DNA from: Volvox africanus
Lineage: Eukaryota > Chlorophyta > Chlorophyceae > Chlamydomonadales > Volvocaceae
Assembly: GCA_030268105.1 (NCBI GenBank)
Contig: BSDZ01000005.1
Coordinates: 2,418,001 to 2,482,000, forward strand
Direction of reading: 5' to 3'
Length of the DNA stretch: 64,000 nt
Every line of letters begins with the position of its first letter. Positions within the stretch are counted from its first letter, which is position 1. The notes below the pieces were generated by a model. The model was not told the origin of the DNA, did not search any database, and worked only from the letters and a program-made list of their open reading frames with translations. Below are positions 53,999 through 64,000 of the stretch, one piece after another. The translations under genes and the position numbers were made by a program.

Positions 53999-56900
53999 CA
54001 CGACCTCTGAGACGGCCGAGGATGGGAACTGCTGCATGGCGAGGACGCTCTGGAGTGTGTCCTCAATGCGCTGGAGCTGCGCCTGTTCAATCGTGACTGT
54101 CATGGAGGGCGCCGCCGCCCGAGCCAAGAACTGCTGCGCCTGCACGACGCTGCCAGAGAGATCCCGCGGCACCTGTCCCGCCTGCTGCGCCTCCTGTAAC
54201 TTGCGGCACATGTCACGGAACAACCCCTGGGGGCTGTAGAGATCCGTGATGCCGAGACCTTGCACGCCGCCTGGGTGTGCGGCGTCCGTGCGAGGACATG
54301 CAACCTACAAGTCTTGTGCTGATGCGCCTGCCACTGACCTTCACGGCAGACCAAGTCGGCTTTGGCGGCAGCCTCGGTGCGGCTGAGGGGAGCGGTCACC
54401 GCTCCCCTCAGGTGGGGTGGGCGGGCTGCCGCCGCCACAGCCTGCTTTTCCACCCTTGCCCTTGGCGGGCGCTAGCACGTGCGCAGGCACCGTGATGATC
54501 TTGTTGCGACTGCCGCCACCGCCGCCACTGCCACCGGCGGTGGTGCCACCAGCACTGCTGGCAGCTCCACCGCCAGCATTTCCCCACGATCCCCCGCCGC
54601 CAGTGCCGCCTGTGCTGCGTGGCAGCAGGCCCTCCGAACCCTTGGCGTTGACCATGGCGTTTAGGAACCGCAGAGCTTGCTCCATCGTCAGCGCATTCCA
54701 TTTGTCCTCCGCGAGAATGTCCTCCTTGCGCCGGACCAGGAAGTCATGCCCCGCAAGTGCTGCAATCGCAGCGTCGAAGAACCGTTGGGCCTTGCGGACC
54801 TCCGGGTACAGCTGGGCGTCCAGCTGGTCAAACTTGTTATTGAAGCCCTGGACCGCAAGGTTGGGCTCCACGCCGGTGGGGTAGGCCCACTGGTCGAAGT
54901 CCTTTTGCAGGCGTCGCCTCCGGCAGCCTGCTGCCCCTGGTAATCCGCATGCACCCCACCATGTGCGATGTAGTGCGCGTAGTGACGATCCACCACGCGG
55001 CCCAGCTCCTCAGGAGTGTATGTGCTCCGGAGGGGCGTGTTGACAGGAAGAAAGTCAGAGACCAATTTGCGCAGAACCTCCGAGTAGTCAGCACCCTTTC
55101 GCTTCTCGTGGGTCAGCGGGTACAGGGCGCATTCGGCATAGCTCAGTGCATGGGACTTAAAGGCCGTGAAACCATCAGATGCCCCATCGTAGGCCCGTGT
55201 GTAGTCTCTAGCGCCTTTCATAGGTATCCAGTGTGGCGAGATGGGCGCCACGATGCAGCCGGGCTGGCGGGGCTGCGGGTCGCCCACAAGGTCCACGACG
55301 CCAGTGGCATGGGGCGCGGAGCACTCATCAGGCGAGCCCAGAGCCGGGTGGATCGGAGGTGGTGGAGTGGAGTGGGGCGGAAGTGAAGCGGGTGGCTCGC
55401 CCGGCGGGTACCCAGGCGGCCCGCGTGGAGGCTGAGGAGGATCCGGCGGGGGCGTGCCCGGGGCATATGAGGCGGAGGCCACCGGCGCGGCAGGAGCAAC
55501 CGCCGCCGGACCCGCTGAGGGGGGTGCAGGAGCCGGGTAGCGGGGCGGTCACGGCTGCAGCGGGGCAGGCGGCGGGCGCGGCTGCAGCCTGTCCTCCAGG
55601 CTCGCATAAAGCTCCTCCCAGCGGACCATCTGCACGGGGCAGCCAAGGAAGCGGGCAACGGCGGGGAGGAACGACATGAGATGGGTCGCGGTCCAGACGG
55701 GCGGGTCTGCGTCGGAGCTGCTGGGAGCCGAGTCTGGTGTCTCCCCTATCTGAGACAGGAGAGAGTGCGCTAGTATGCCACGGAGGGAGTACCGGCGCTC
55801 AACAGCCATAGCGACATAGTCCACTTTTGCGAGTGACCAAAGCACAGGAGGCGGAAGCGGGTCTGGCGGGACAAATGCGTCAGTGGTGAAGTGCATGGAT
55901 TCCCAGCACGGGGCCTCTTGTGGTGCAGGCACCCTAGGCTGGCGCTGATCCGCCGCCTCGGCTGGCGGTGGGACAGCTCCCATCTGCGAAGCACCCCCTA
56001 AGCCTTGTCTCCCTGATAGGACCCCTTCCCGGCGAGGCACTGCAGCCTGCGGGCGACGGCCTACGTCCCCCTCCCATGGCGAGTAAAGCGGGTGGGACGC
56101 TGCAACAGGCCCGCCAGGAAGAACCTCCTCAGGCCCCCCCTCAGTTCGCACACCCCGCCTAAGTGAGCGCGTTGGTGGCCCAGACCCTCCCGGTCCATCC
56201 CCCAACGCGGAGTGATACTCAGTGGCGGGCGTCAGCACTCCATCATCTCCACCGCCCAATAGTACAAAACGGCGGCCTTGGCGTCCATCATAGTCACAGG
56301 CGGGGTGCTCCGCAGGGGGAGCACCCCAGAAACCGCCCCATGGGTCCCAGCTTGGGGCGTCAGTGCCACGCAGGCTCCTGGCATCACCGCCGCCTGGGTC
56401 AGACGGCCGTGTATGCTTGTGTGCCGTAGCCGGCGCAGTGGCCGCTGGTGTAGCGGCCACAGGTGTGTTGGGGTCTGCAGCCGTGGGCAAGTGTGGGCCC
56501 ATGGCCGCTGGGGCGCCAGTTGCCGCGCCGCCGCGCACTGCTTCCGTGCCGTCACCGCCACCGCTGCCATGACCGCCCGCGGCGACGGCGTGGTCGCCCC
56601 CCCTGGGGGGGGAAGGTGGCCCCTGGGGCCCAGAGCGAGCATCCCGACCAGCGCTTGCAGACACGCCTCTCCACCCAACTTCGGAGAGCACGGGAGAGAC
56701 GGATCTGCCCGAGGAAGGGGCGCGGCTACCAGGGATGCCAGCTCCCCGCAGCCCCGAGAGGAAAAGGGGCGCCGGCGGGCCGTCCAGGCGTGGGCTGGGC
56801 GAGGCCTCCGTGTCGGAGCCAGGGCGCCGAAAAGAGATGGATCCCCCCGAGGCTGTTGGGGCGCCGATCGATGCCGTCCCGTGGGGAGTGTAGCTTCCAG

Positions 56901-57047
56901 ACGGGCCCCGGCGGCTAGGGCGTTGCTGCGCCAATGTCCTTGTGTGAGACGCCACTGTCGTGGGTCCGTGGGTGATGGCTCACGCTCCATGCGTGCGGAG
57001 CCGAAACCGTCCTCACTCGTCCGTGAAGATGTCGGTCTCGTGTCCAT
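53999..57047 (-). pseudogene. GC-rich, multiply frameshifted ORFs, possibly gag-like
   Basis: Three long minus-strand frames overlap or adjoin: from ATG 57047/56955 to 55549 (disordered Pro/Gly/Ser, then a foldable end with VLWSLAKVDYVAMAVERRYS), 55482-54688 and 54871-54341. The last two form one helical protein (EELGRVVDRHYAHYI, then after a frameshift near 54915 FNNKFDQLDAQLYPEVRKAQ) followed by a Gly-rich linker. Further frames to 53987 continue with DMCRKLQEAQQAG. Looks like a structural or gag-like protein of a mobile element, but I recognise no catalytic domain. It abuts the bacterial mosaic at about 53998. Confidence 0.4.
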
Positions 57048-60000
57048 GTGCTACAAACGTAGTACAAATTTAGTACAAATGCAGTAGCTGCTATGGACTG
57101 TTAGAGAGAGCCGGTCTCCACCGCCACCAATGCAGAGAGACCGTATTTTGTTCCGTATACACCATGCTCGTCTGCGCGCCGGCGCGGCCGCTTAATCCAG
57201 TTTGATGCGTTGTCTCAATTCATAAATAGGTAAGTAATTTACAGCGCTTTCGAGCACTGGTCGCCTGTTTGGGGTTTACTGTGACCCATGGGTCCGTTGG
57301 TTATCCTGGTCCTCGCCGCTGGAATACCCCTCCCTCCCACTTCGCCCCATATCCCCACTCCCGCGCCCAGCAGCAGCTCCGCGGGTCCGTAGTTATCTGT
57401 GACATCCAGGGAGGTGATGCCTGATCGGTGGAGAGCCTGCTCAGATCAGATCAGTCAGCGTGTCGATTTGAACGGGGAGGTGCCGGCATGGCACCTCCCC
57501 GTGCATCCGTAAACTGGATGCGAAAGTTCTAAAAATCATAGGAAAAAGGGAGGACCAGGTATACGAAACGACGGCCGCGACCACAGGAACCCCCGCGCAG
57601 AGGTCCGGTTGAAGAAAACACATGTCTCATACACCGTGTCAGTATCTTATATTTGCATGTGGGTATGGAAGTTCAAACGAGCAGCACTGAAAACGACGCA
57701 CTGCGCAGCACCTCTAAATAGCTCGTAGGAGGGAGTTTGAGGGCACCGAGGGATTCGTGCTAGGATGGGGACAGGAGGTAGGGAAAGACATGGCGGTCAC
57801 TGGGTTGGAGTTGACGGGCAGGAACGACGAAGCGGACAGAATTGCACCAGCGAGGGGAGGGGCAATGAGGCTGCGAGAAACAAGGTCCAGGGAGCATCTC
57901 TGTGTTGTTGGAGAGATGAGTAGGGGTGCTAAGGGGGCCGGGGGGCAACGATGGGGGCGGAGTGTTGGTGGGTGTTGATCGGATGGAATCGGCGAAAGAA
58001 ACGCAGAAATAAAATCCTACCTCCCTCCCTGGCCTCCAGCACCCTACTCCCCCTCCCTCTATTTCTCTTAAGCTATTCACCCGCTCTTTCATGACAGAAA
58101 CACAAAAATTCAACCGCCAACGAAATTACCTGTAAGCGGGTCGCCCACAAAGAAGCTGGCGGGGAAAAGGATTTGGCCAACACAAGGCACAGCCCGCCAT
58201 AACGTCATCACATGCCGTAAATTAGTCCGGTACATAAAAAATAAGGACTTCACAGGCGTGATGATGCTCCTCCAAGCTCTTCCAAAAACACAAAATACAT
58301 GAAGAAATTTCTTCATGCATATATACATCATACACTAGATTATTCCTGTATTTACATGCCCGCCTCCTCCTGCCTCCAAACTATTGCTCTTATTTGCGAT
58401 TGCGCCAGTTACCCTCCACCTCCACTTGCTAGTACTCAGCCCAGGGGCCACTGCCATTGGGGAAATGGCAGGCCACACACGCGCCTGGATCATCACATCG
58501 CCCCCTCTTGATGCAGATTTTCATTCTGCTGCCGCCAGGCAGGGGACGTGGCCTGGACCAGGAAACGACCGCCCACCGCCCAAAATGTGATTGCTGACGC
58601 CGACGTCGGAGCCAATTTAGGCAGCATGGATTCAGGCAGCGGATGCGGCAGACGCGAACGCTCAGGTAGGCCGGGTATGTCGCGTCGCCACCATCGCATC
58701 GCACGGTTGTCGCCATTGTGACCGCGGCGGGGCCGAGCAGCCGCGTGCTGGCTGCTTCACTTGTCACCAAGAGTGTTGACCACAATGGCAGTTATGGCAT
58801 GGGAGTTAGTGGGAAATCCAGCGGAGGCGACGGCGACTGCGGAGCGTGTTGTTAGGGATATGCTGATGTATTCGCCACCTGGCAAGGCAGGCATTCTTCT
58901 ATTGCCCCCTCGCATTGCAACGGGCAGAATGGTGGAGCTGGTGATCCATAAGGCCACATCGCGTTGCCGAAGGGACAGTGAATTTGACAATCAAGAATGG
59001 AGGGAGAGCTTCGTTGGCTGCGGTGCCAGCGGCTGCAGCATCGTTGGTTACGGATGATGCCCAATGGAAGTTCATGGCGCCATTGCAAAACTCAGCGCGC
59101 GGACTGCCCGACCACGTGACAGATCGTTGCACGCTCCTCTTCGCAAGTGCTGCCGCAGTAACGACATCTCCGCTTTGCTGTCACTGACAAATTCAAAATG
59201 CTACTGTTGGGCACGAGCACAGTGAAGGGGTGAAGTAGCTGTTGCTGCTGTCACCTCCGTTTGTGCTGGAACCACTATTGTTGCCTGGGTCAGGGGTGTG
59301 TGAAGTGTCAGTGGCTTCTTCCTCAGCCTGAATTAGGGGATTACCTCACTGCATGAAGGAGTCAGTGATGACCCGTTGACGAGGTCCCTGCTCTGCATGA
59401 GTCTGGTGGCTGTCCTGGAGCCGTAGTCTCTACTTGCCTCTCTTCGTGCGGGTTGCTGCTCGCTCGGAGACAGTACTTGCCATGTTCCATGGCTGACAGA
59501 GCCGATGACGGGGTGCAAGTTCCCCCGTTAGAACCCTCCCCGACCTGCAGTGAACATCCTCAGGCGCCCCTGGGCCCCTTTAGGGCAGCATGCGCCTTGC
59601 ACCCGACGGTTCTTGTGTTTCCCGGCACTACCGTCCCTTTGTCTTTATTGAGTCAGCGAGTCGTAACCCTAACGCAGCGCCAGCCCGGGCATCCAACAAT
59701 GGCAGACGGGGTAATGGGACTCTTGCGCGTCCTATCAAATGTTATTGAACCTGTGTGCACACGTCCAGGTACGACCCGGGGATCATGGGATGACCTTAGC
59801 AGCTTGCACCACTGTAACACGGGGTGCGATAGTACATGATGCTAGGTTGCAAGGTCCCCACTTACACCCATACCTATTACATCCCACGGGGCCTGCTCAG
59901 AGCCAGGGAGTGCTTGGATGAGCCAGAGATGAAGTCGGCTCATGCTCCCCTCTGTTGTTGCTGATGATTTCAAGTGTCTGTCAATCTGTTAGTCCATAGA

Positions 60001-60640
60001 TTGGCGCTGTGGTTGAGCCTCCATCAGGCAATCTCCGGCTCAACTACTGCCTGATGATGAGAGCCATCATATTACACGTACGGCAATGCGAACGGCTTAG
60101 TGAGCCTGTCGCACGGGGAGTTAACACATGTTTCTTTAGCGTTCTTTAGCGTAACATATGTGTTTTTAACCAATTTGAGTCGGCCTCTCTTGCTGGCTCG
60201 CGGATATAGCCTCTTTGCTGCTCTCGAGGTCATTGTTATCGATTGCTTCTCAGGAATGGAACGTTAATGGCCAGGGAAAGGATCTCCCCCCAGTGCACAC
60301 TCTCGGACATGGCTCACCGTGTATTCCACTGCTCGATTTGTCCATGTCTTCGGGTAAAGGTTCAGCTTTGCATTCACTTTGTGCTCCTAGTTCACTATCC
60401 GACTTGGTAAGCCTACTCAACCTCTTGGGCGGCCTTACCGGGTTGGGCCAACGTGACTCTCCATGCAAGTCTGCTTGCTGACTGAGTTGGTTCTGGAGAG
60501 AGCACTCTACCCTCTGCGATGCGGCTTCCCTCTCCGCTGGGGCCCTGGTGTCCGGCTGCCCTCCAGCCCGATTGGTTTTTGCCGACTTGCGGTTGCACCG
60601 TATCGTTGAGTCTCTCCCATCATACATACCATAATATATT
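57048..60640. other. Mostly unrecognised; weak gene candidates
   Basis: Many short overlapping frames without clear domains. A + frame from ATG 59489 contains CALHPTVLVFPGTTVPLSLL, faintly like the start of a LON substrate-binding domain (as in cereblon), but nothing downstream confirms it. Non-coding is the safer reading. Confidence 0.3.
57472..57502. other. GC-rich 13-bp hairpin
   Basis: ACGGGGAGGTGCC (57472-57484) pairs perfectly with 57490-57502 around a 5-base loop. Isolated, role unknown. Confidence 0.6.
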
Positions 60641-60870
60641 TAATTATATTTTGTTTTATTTATTTATTTTATTATAACGAGATGCTCTACCAACTGAGCT
60701 AATCAACGCCGAACGTATTACCGGTATATTATATATCTTCCCTTGCATTTTATTATATGATATTATATGATATGACATGACATGATACTATATGACATGA
60801 TATAATGTGATATGATATAATATTGCATTGTGTATATTCATATACGCATATATATTTATACCATATGAAA
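60640..60870. repeat. AT-rich low-complexity tract
   Basis: TTTATT runs and TGATATGATATGACATGACA-type repeats immediately before the 26-bp satellite. Confidence 0.8.
60676..60710 (-). other. 5' half of a tRNA or tRNA-derived repeat
   Basis: The minus strand reads GATTAGCTCAGTTGGTAGAG, an excellent tRNA D-arm and pol III A box, preceded by GCGTT and followed by CATCTCGTTATAAT and then AT-rich sequence. No matching T-arm or 3' acceptor strand follows, so it is a fragment or the head of a SINE, not a working tRNA gene. Confidence 0.55.
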
Positions 60871-60886
60871 TCCCCAACAGCAACAT

Positions 60887-61943
60887 CGGCGGAATCCCAG
60901 CAGTAGCGGCAGCGGCAGAATCCCAGCAGTAGCGGCAGCGGCGGAATCCCAGCAGTAGCGGCAGCGGCAGAATCCCAGCAGTAGCGGCAGCGGCGGAATC
61001 CCAGCAGTAGCGGCAGCGGCAGAATCCCAGCAGTAGCGGCAGCGGCAGAATCCCAGCAGTAGCGGCAGCGGCGGAATCCCAGCAGTAGCGGCAGCGGCAG
61101 AATCCCAGCAGTAGCGGCAGCGGCGGAATCCCAGCAGTAGCGGCAGCGGCAGAATCCCAGCAGTAGCGGCAGCGGCGGAATCCCAGCAGTAGCGGCAGCG
61201 GCAGAATCCCAGCAGTAGCGGCAGCGGCGGAATCCCAGCAGTAGCGGCAGCGGCAGAATCCCAGCAGTAGCGGCAGCGGCGGAATCCCAGCAGTAGCGGC
61301 AGCGGCAGAATCCCAGCAGTAGCGGCAGCGGCAGAATCCCAGCAGTAGCGGCAGCGGCAGAATCCCAGCAGTAGCGGCAGCGGCGGAATCCCAGCAGTAG
61401 CGGCAGCGGCAGAATCCCAGCAGTAGCGGCAGCGGCGGAATCCCAGCAGTAGCGGCAGCGGCAGAATCCCAGCAGTAGCGGCAGCGGCAGAATCCCAGCA
61501 GTAGCGGCAGCGGCGGAATCCCAGCAGTAGCGGCAGCGGCAGAATCCCAGCAGTAGCGGCAGCGGCGGAATCCCAGCAGTAGCGGCAGCGGCAGAATCCC
61601 AGCAGTAGCGGCAGCGGCAGAATCCCAGCAGTAGCGGCAGCGGCAGAATCCCAGCAGTAGCGGCAGCGGCAGAATCCCAGCAGTAGCGGCAGCGGCAGAA
61701 TCCCAGCAGTAGCGGCAGCGGCGGAATCCCAGCAGTAGCGGCAGCGGCAGAATCCCAGCAGTAGCGGCAGCGGCAGAATCCCAGCAGTAGCGGCAGCGGC
61801 AGAATCCCAGCAGTAGCGGCAGCGGCGGAATCCCAGCAGTAGCGGCAGCGGCAGAATCCCAGCAGTAGCGGCAGCGGCGGAATCCCAGCAGTAGCGGCAG
61901 CGGCGGAATCCCAGCAGTAGCGGCAGCGGCGGAATCCCAGCAG
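60887..61943. repeat. 26-bp satellite, 41 repeat junctions
   Basis: Unit RGAATCCCAGCAGTAGCGGC then AGCGGC (26 bp). The variable base R falls exactly every 26 bases from 60891 to 61931 and is the only variation I see inside the array. Order of R: GAGAGAAGAGAGAGAGAAAGAG (split: GAGAGAAGAGAGAGAG, AAAGAG), then AAGAGAAAAAGAAAGAGGG. The period is not a multiple of 3, so it is unlikely to be coding. Confidence 0.97.
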
Positions 61944-62722
61944 CGACGTCGCTACATTTAGAACTCTGCTGCGTTCACGACCTCCGTCTACATTGTCTAG
62001 TGGGATGCCGTTGTCGTAAGAGTCGTCGTGCCGTCCATGGAGAGAGCGAGATGGGGGTGAGGACGCACAGGTTCATTGGCGCGCACGCGCAGAATTTGAC
62101 ACGCAAATTATAATGCCGATGATCAATTTTTATCTAAGGAAAGAAATTGAAAAAACCAAGTAATTTTGGTAGCTCTATCGATTTCCGCGCTGACATGACC
62201 CATGGGTCAGCACCGGCGCAGTCAGTGGGGCTCCCCTAAACCGCCGCGCGCGTCGCCCTCCGTTCCGTATATACGAACGGATGCTTCAAAACAAGGCAGA
62301 GTGTTGAAACTTAACATATATTTAAGAGAACATATTTGTTTACTTTCTGTACTAGACAGCTGTTCTTCCGAGGGCTTCGTCCTCTAAACCGCGATGATGG
62401 CTAACTGCTGGAGCTGTACGAGAGGGTGATGCGGCCGACGGACCACATTGAGCGCCCCTCATACAGAGCACATACCCAGTGCCAAGCCCCAAGTGCTGTA
62501 GATGTTGTTTCCGCGTTCAGCTGTTACACAACCTACGGCGGGATGTTAAGGCAGCAGCTTAAGACTTAACTATCATAGCAACAACAACAACAATCATAAT
62601 AATAATCATAATAATAAGAGGGATTGTAACTTGCATCGGCAATTGCTGATTCTCAAGGCGCCGTATTTACCTCAGGCGCTACTCCGTTTCGTGGGATCAA
62701 CGCTCGCAAGCAATTCCGGCAA
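61944..62722. other. Upstream region of KUP copy B
   Basis: Homology to the 5' flank of copy A starts near 62530 and includes the CAACAACAAC tract at 62578-62592. A perfect palindrome TGACCCATGGGTCA lies at 62196-62209. No other gene seen. Confidence 0.5.
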
Positions 62723-64000
62723 ATGAAACAAATCGTACCTAAACCGCCACTGCCGCCACTGCCACCCCTGCAGCAGCAGCGGGGGCTATCTTCACATGAT
62801 GACGCGGAGCGCTCCGCAAATGCTCCTTTCGAGTCATTGGTTTCCAACCTCCAGCTCTGCCGCGCCATGTTTCCCCGTGTGACTGCGAGTGAGACGGAGG
62901 CCCAGCTGCCGGATCACATCCTGCCCGGCCGGGAAAAGGTACGGCACCAAGAGCTTCAAGAGGTTGTTAAGTTGCATAATCAGTTGGCTGGTTGGTTACC
63001 CGTTCACCTTATTAGTTCGTTAGCTCCTTGGTAGGTTGCTTAGTAGGTTGCATTTTCATTCACATTCCCATCTTTGTCTTTGGTCCCGGACATGCTTTTG
63101 GCTTGCTGGACGCTAGATGAAAGATAAGAACATAATGTTTTATGCACAGTTGGCAACGCATTCTGTTTCCTACACAAGCATTTTGGCCGGTGGCGTTGGG
63201 TCCACGAGCACGCTGCGTCCCCTCACCCCAACAACTTCACACCTCTCCCGCCACTTCCTACTTTGGACGTCCCAGTACCCGTTGCCATCATCAACCGTCT
63301 GCGGTTACAGTTTCGGTTATTGTCGTTCTCCAGAGTATTTCCCTTGATGCCTTACACGCTCACGGCCCTCCTCTCCATTTGCAGCTTTCCTGGGCGGCTT
63401 TTGCAGCCCTGTCCTGGTCCAGTATCGGTGTCATCTTCGGCGACATCGCCACTTCACCCCTCTACGTCTTCGTGAGTGTGTTCCAGGACCTGCGTTCCAA
63501 CGGCCCACCGCAGAAGGTTGGTTAGTAACGGCTCAACTGGTAACCGCCGCAGGAAGTAATAAGGTTATGTCCACCAGGCAGGATGACATCATAGCGGCTA
63601 TATGACTTGCACACACACAACCATGCATCAAATGTACAGCTCCGTACACACACACATGTATTTCCATCGACTTATCAGTCTCTCGGTTCCATTTGTAGAT
63701 GCGTCGTACGACAGCCCACACCCAGACATTAAAACTCTTCATTGACAAAACATTGTTCGTATAACCCAAGAGTGGACAATCACTTAATATATACCCTTCA
63801 GCTGCATTATGTGATTGTGGAGCCCGAATACCAACGGTTTCCCCCCCCTACCCCCCCCACACACGCCGCTGTCCTTAACCCCGCTCGCTTCCCCGCCGCC
63901 ACCAAACCACACACGCTCGCCCCCAGTCCGACGTTCTGGGAGCGACCAGCCTCATCTTCTGGACCCTGACCCTCGTCGTACTCGTGAAGTACATCGGGGT
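62723..64000 (+). CDS. HAK/KUP-family potassium transporter (copy B, 5' part)
   Basis: Inverted paralogue of 11045-22525, cut by the window edge. Exons 62723-62938, 63385-63516 and 63927-64000 onward match exons 1-3 of copy A. Positions sum to 85155 with copy A, with no gap between 62938 and 64000. Exon 2 holds the [19 protein letters not shown] signature. The start ATG 62723 is shared with copy A. Exon 1 has 72 codons against 103 in copy A because the Gln tract is short. Exons 2-3 and the introns between look identical to copy A; the first part of exon 1 is diverged (MKQIVPKPP against MIQIVTNPP). Confidence 0.92.

Noticed and set aside
56278..57087. 269-codon + frame and other GC-rich + frames at 54.4-56.9 kb
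   Set aside because: Arginine/cysteine-rich antisense shadows of the minus-strand Pro/Gly-rich frames.
59489..59839. Possible cereblon/LON-domain gene (LVFPGTTVPLSLL)
   Set aside because: Single short motif, no supporting downstream domain or splice structure; left as a weak note.
60676..60710. Functional tRNA gene
   Set aside because: Only the 5' half with the A box is present; no T-arm or acceptor 3' strand.
60887..61943. Regular short repeats that might suggest a CRISPR array
   Set aside because: Units are head to tail with no unique spacers, and the host is eukaryotic; this is a satellite.

Overview
The window is eukaryotic nuclear DNA, most likely from a volvocine green alga (Volvox-like). 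Genes are split into many short exons with GT/AG junctions. One gene is a HAK/KUP potassium transporter. Another resembles the TmcB/TmcC-like membrane proteins that are abundant in Chlamydomonas and Volvox. The rest is dominated by Ty3/gypsy chromoviruses, simple repeats and decayed insertions. The species call is an inference; I could not search a database.

Layout. 1-8915 (+): 3' part of a large TmcB/TmcC-like gene, 18 exons by my reading, with a SINE-like element in intron 1 and a 176-bp inverted repeat bracketing exon 12. 9.1-11.0 kb: gap between two convergent genes. 11045-22525 (-): a complete HAK/KUP transporter, about 18 exons that chain in frame to about 1228 residues, with introns full of microsatellite and G-rich minisatellite DNA. 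23.6-24.5 kb: a decayed copy of exons 5-7 of the first gene. 27.4-42.1 kb (-): an old chromovirus (element C) split by a younger one (element A). Element A is a tandem LTR-internal-LTR-internal-LTR array with one outer target-site duplication. 42.1-44.1 kb: gag/protease remnant (element E) interrupted by a complete 401-bp TRIM. 44.14-45.66 and about 53.28-54.00 kb: AT-rich mosaic of short bacterial gene fragments (dacA, yajC, rplV, istB, clpA/B-like), probably rickettsial. 45658-52828 (+): intact chromovirus (element B) with 423-bp LTRs. 54.0-57.05 kb (-): frameshifted GC-rich, probably gag-like ORFs. 60.89-61.94 kb: a 41-unit, 26-bp satellite. 62723-64000 (+): 5' end of a second HAK/KUP gene, an inverted copy of the first.

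Most notable points. (1) Both chromoviruses carry, between Gag and protease, a domain resembling phage-type N6-adenine DNA methyltransferases; element A keeps an NPPY motif and element B has lost it. (2) Both elements have gag and pol in one frame separated by a single UAG, which suggests stop-codon readthrough. (3) The middle LTR of element A is a hybrid of the outer two, the signature of unequal crossing-over. (4) Several fragments of bacterial genes are stitched together next to the retroelements. (5) The two KUP copies change abruptly from diverged to apparently identical sequence, which suggests gene conversion or very recent duplication.
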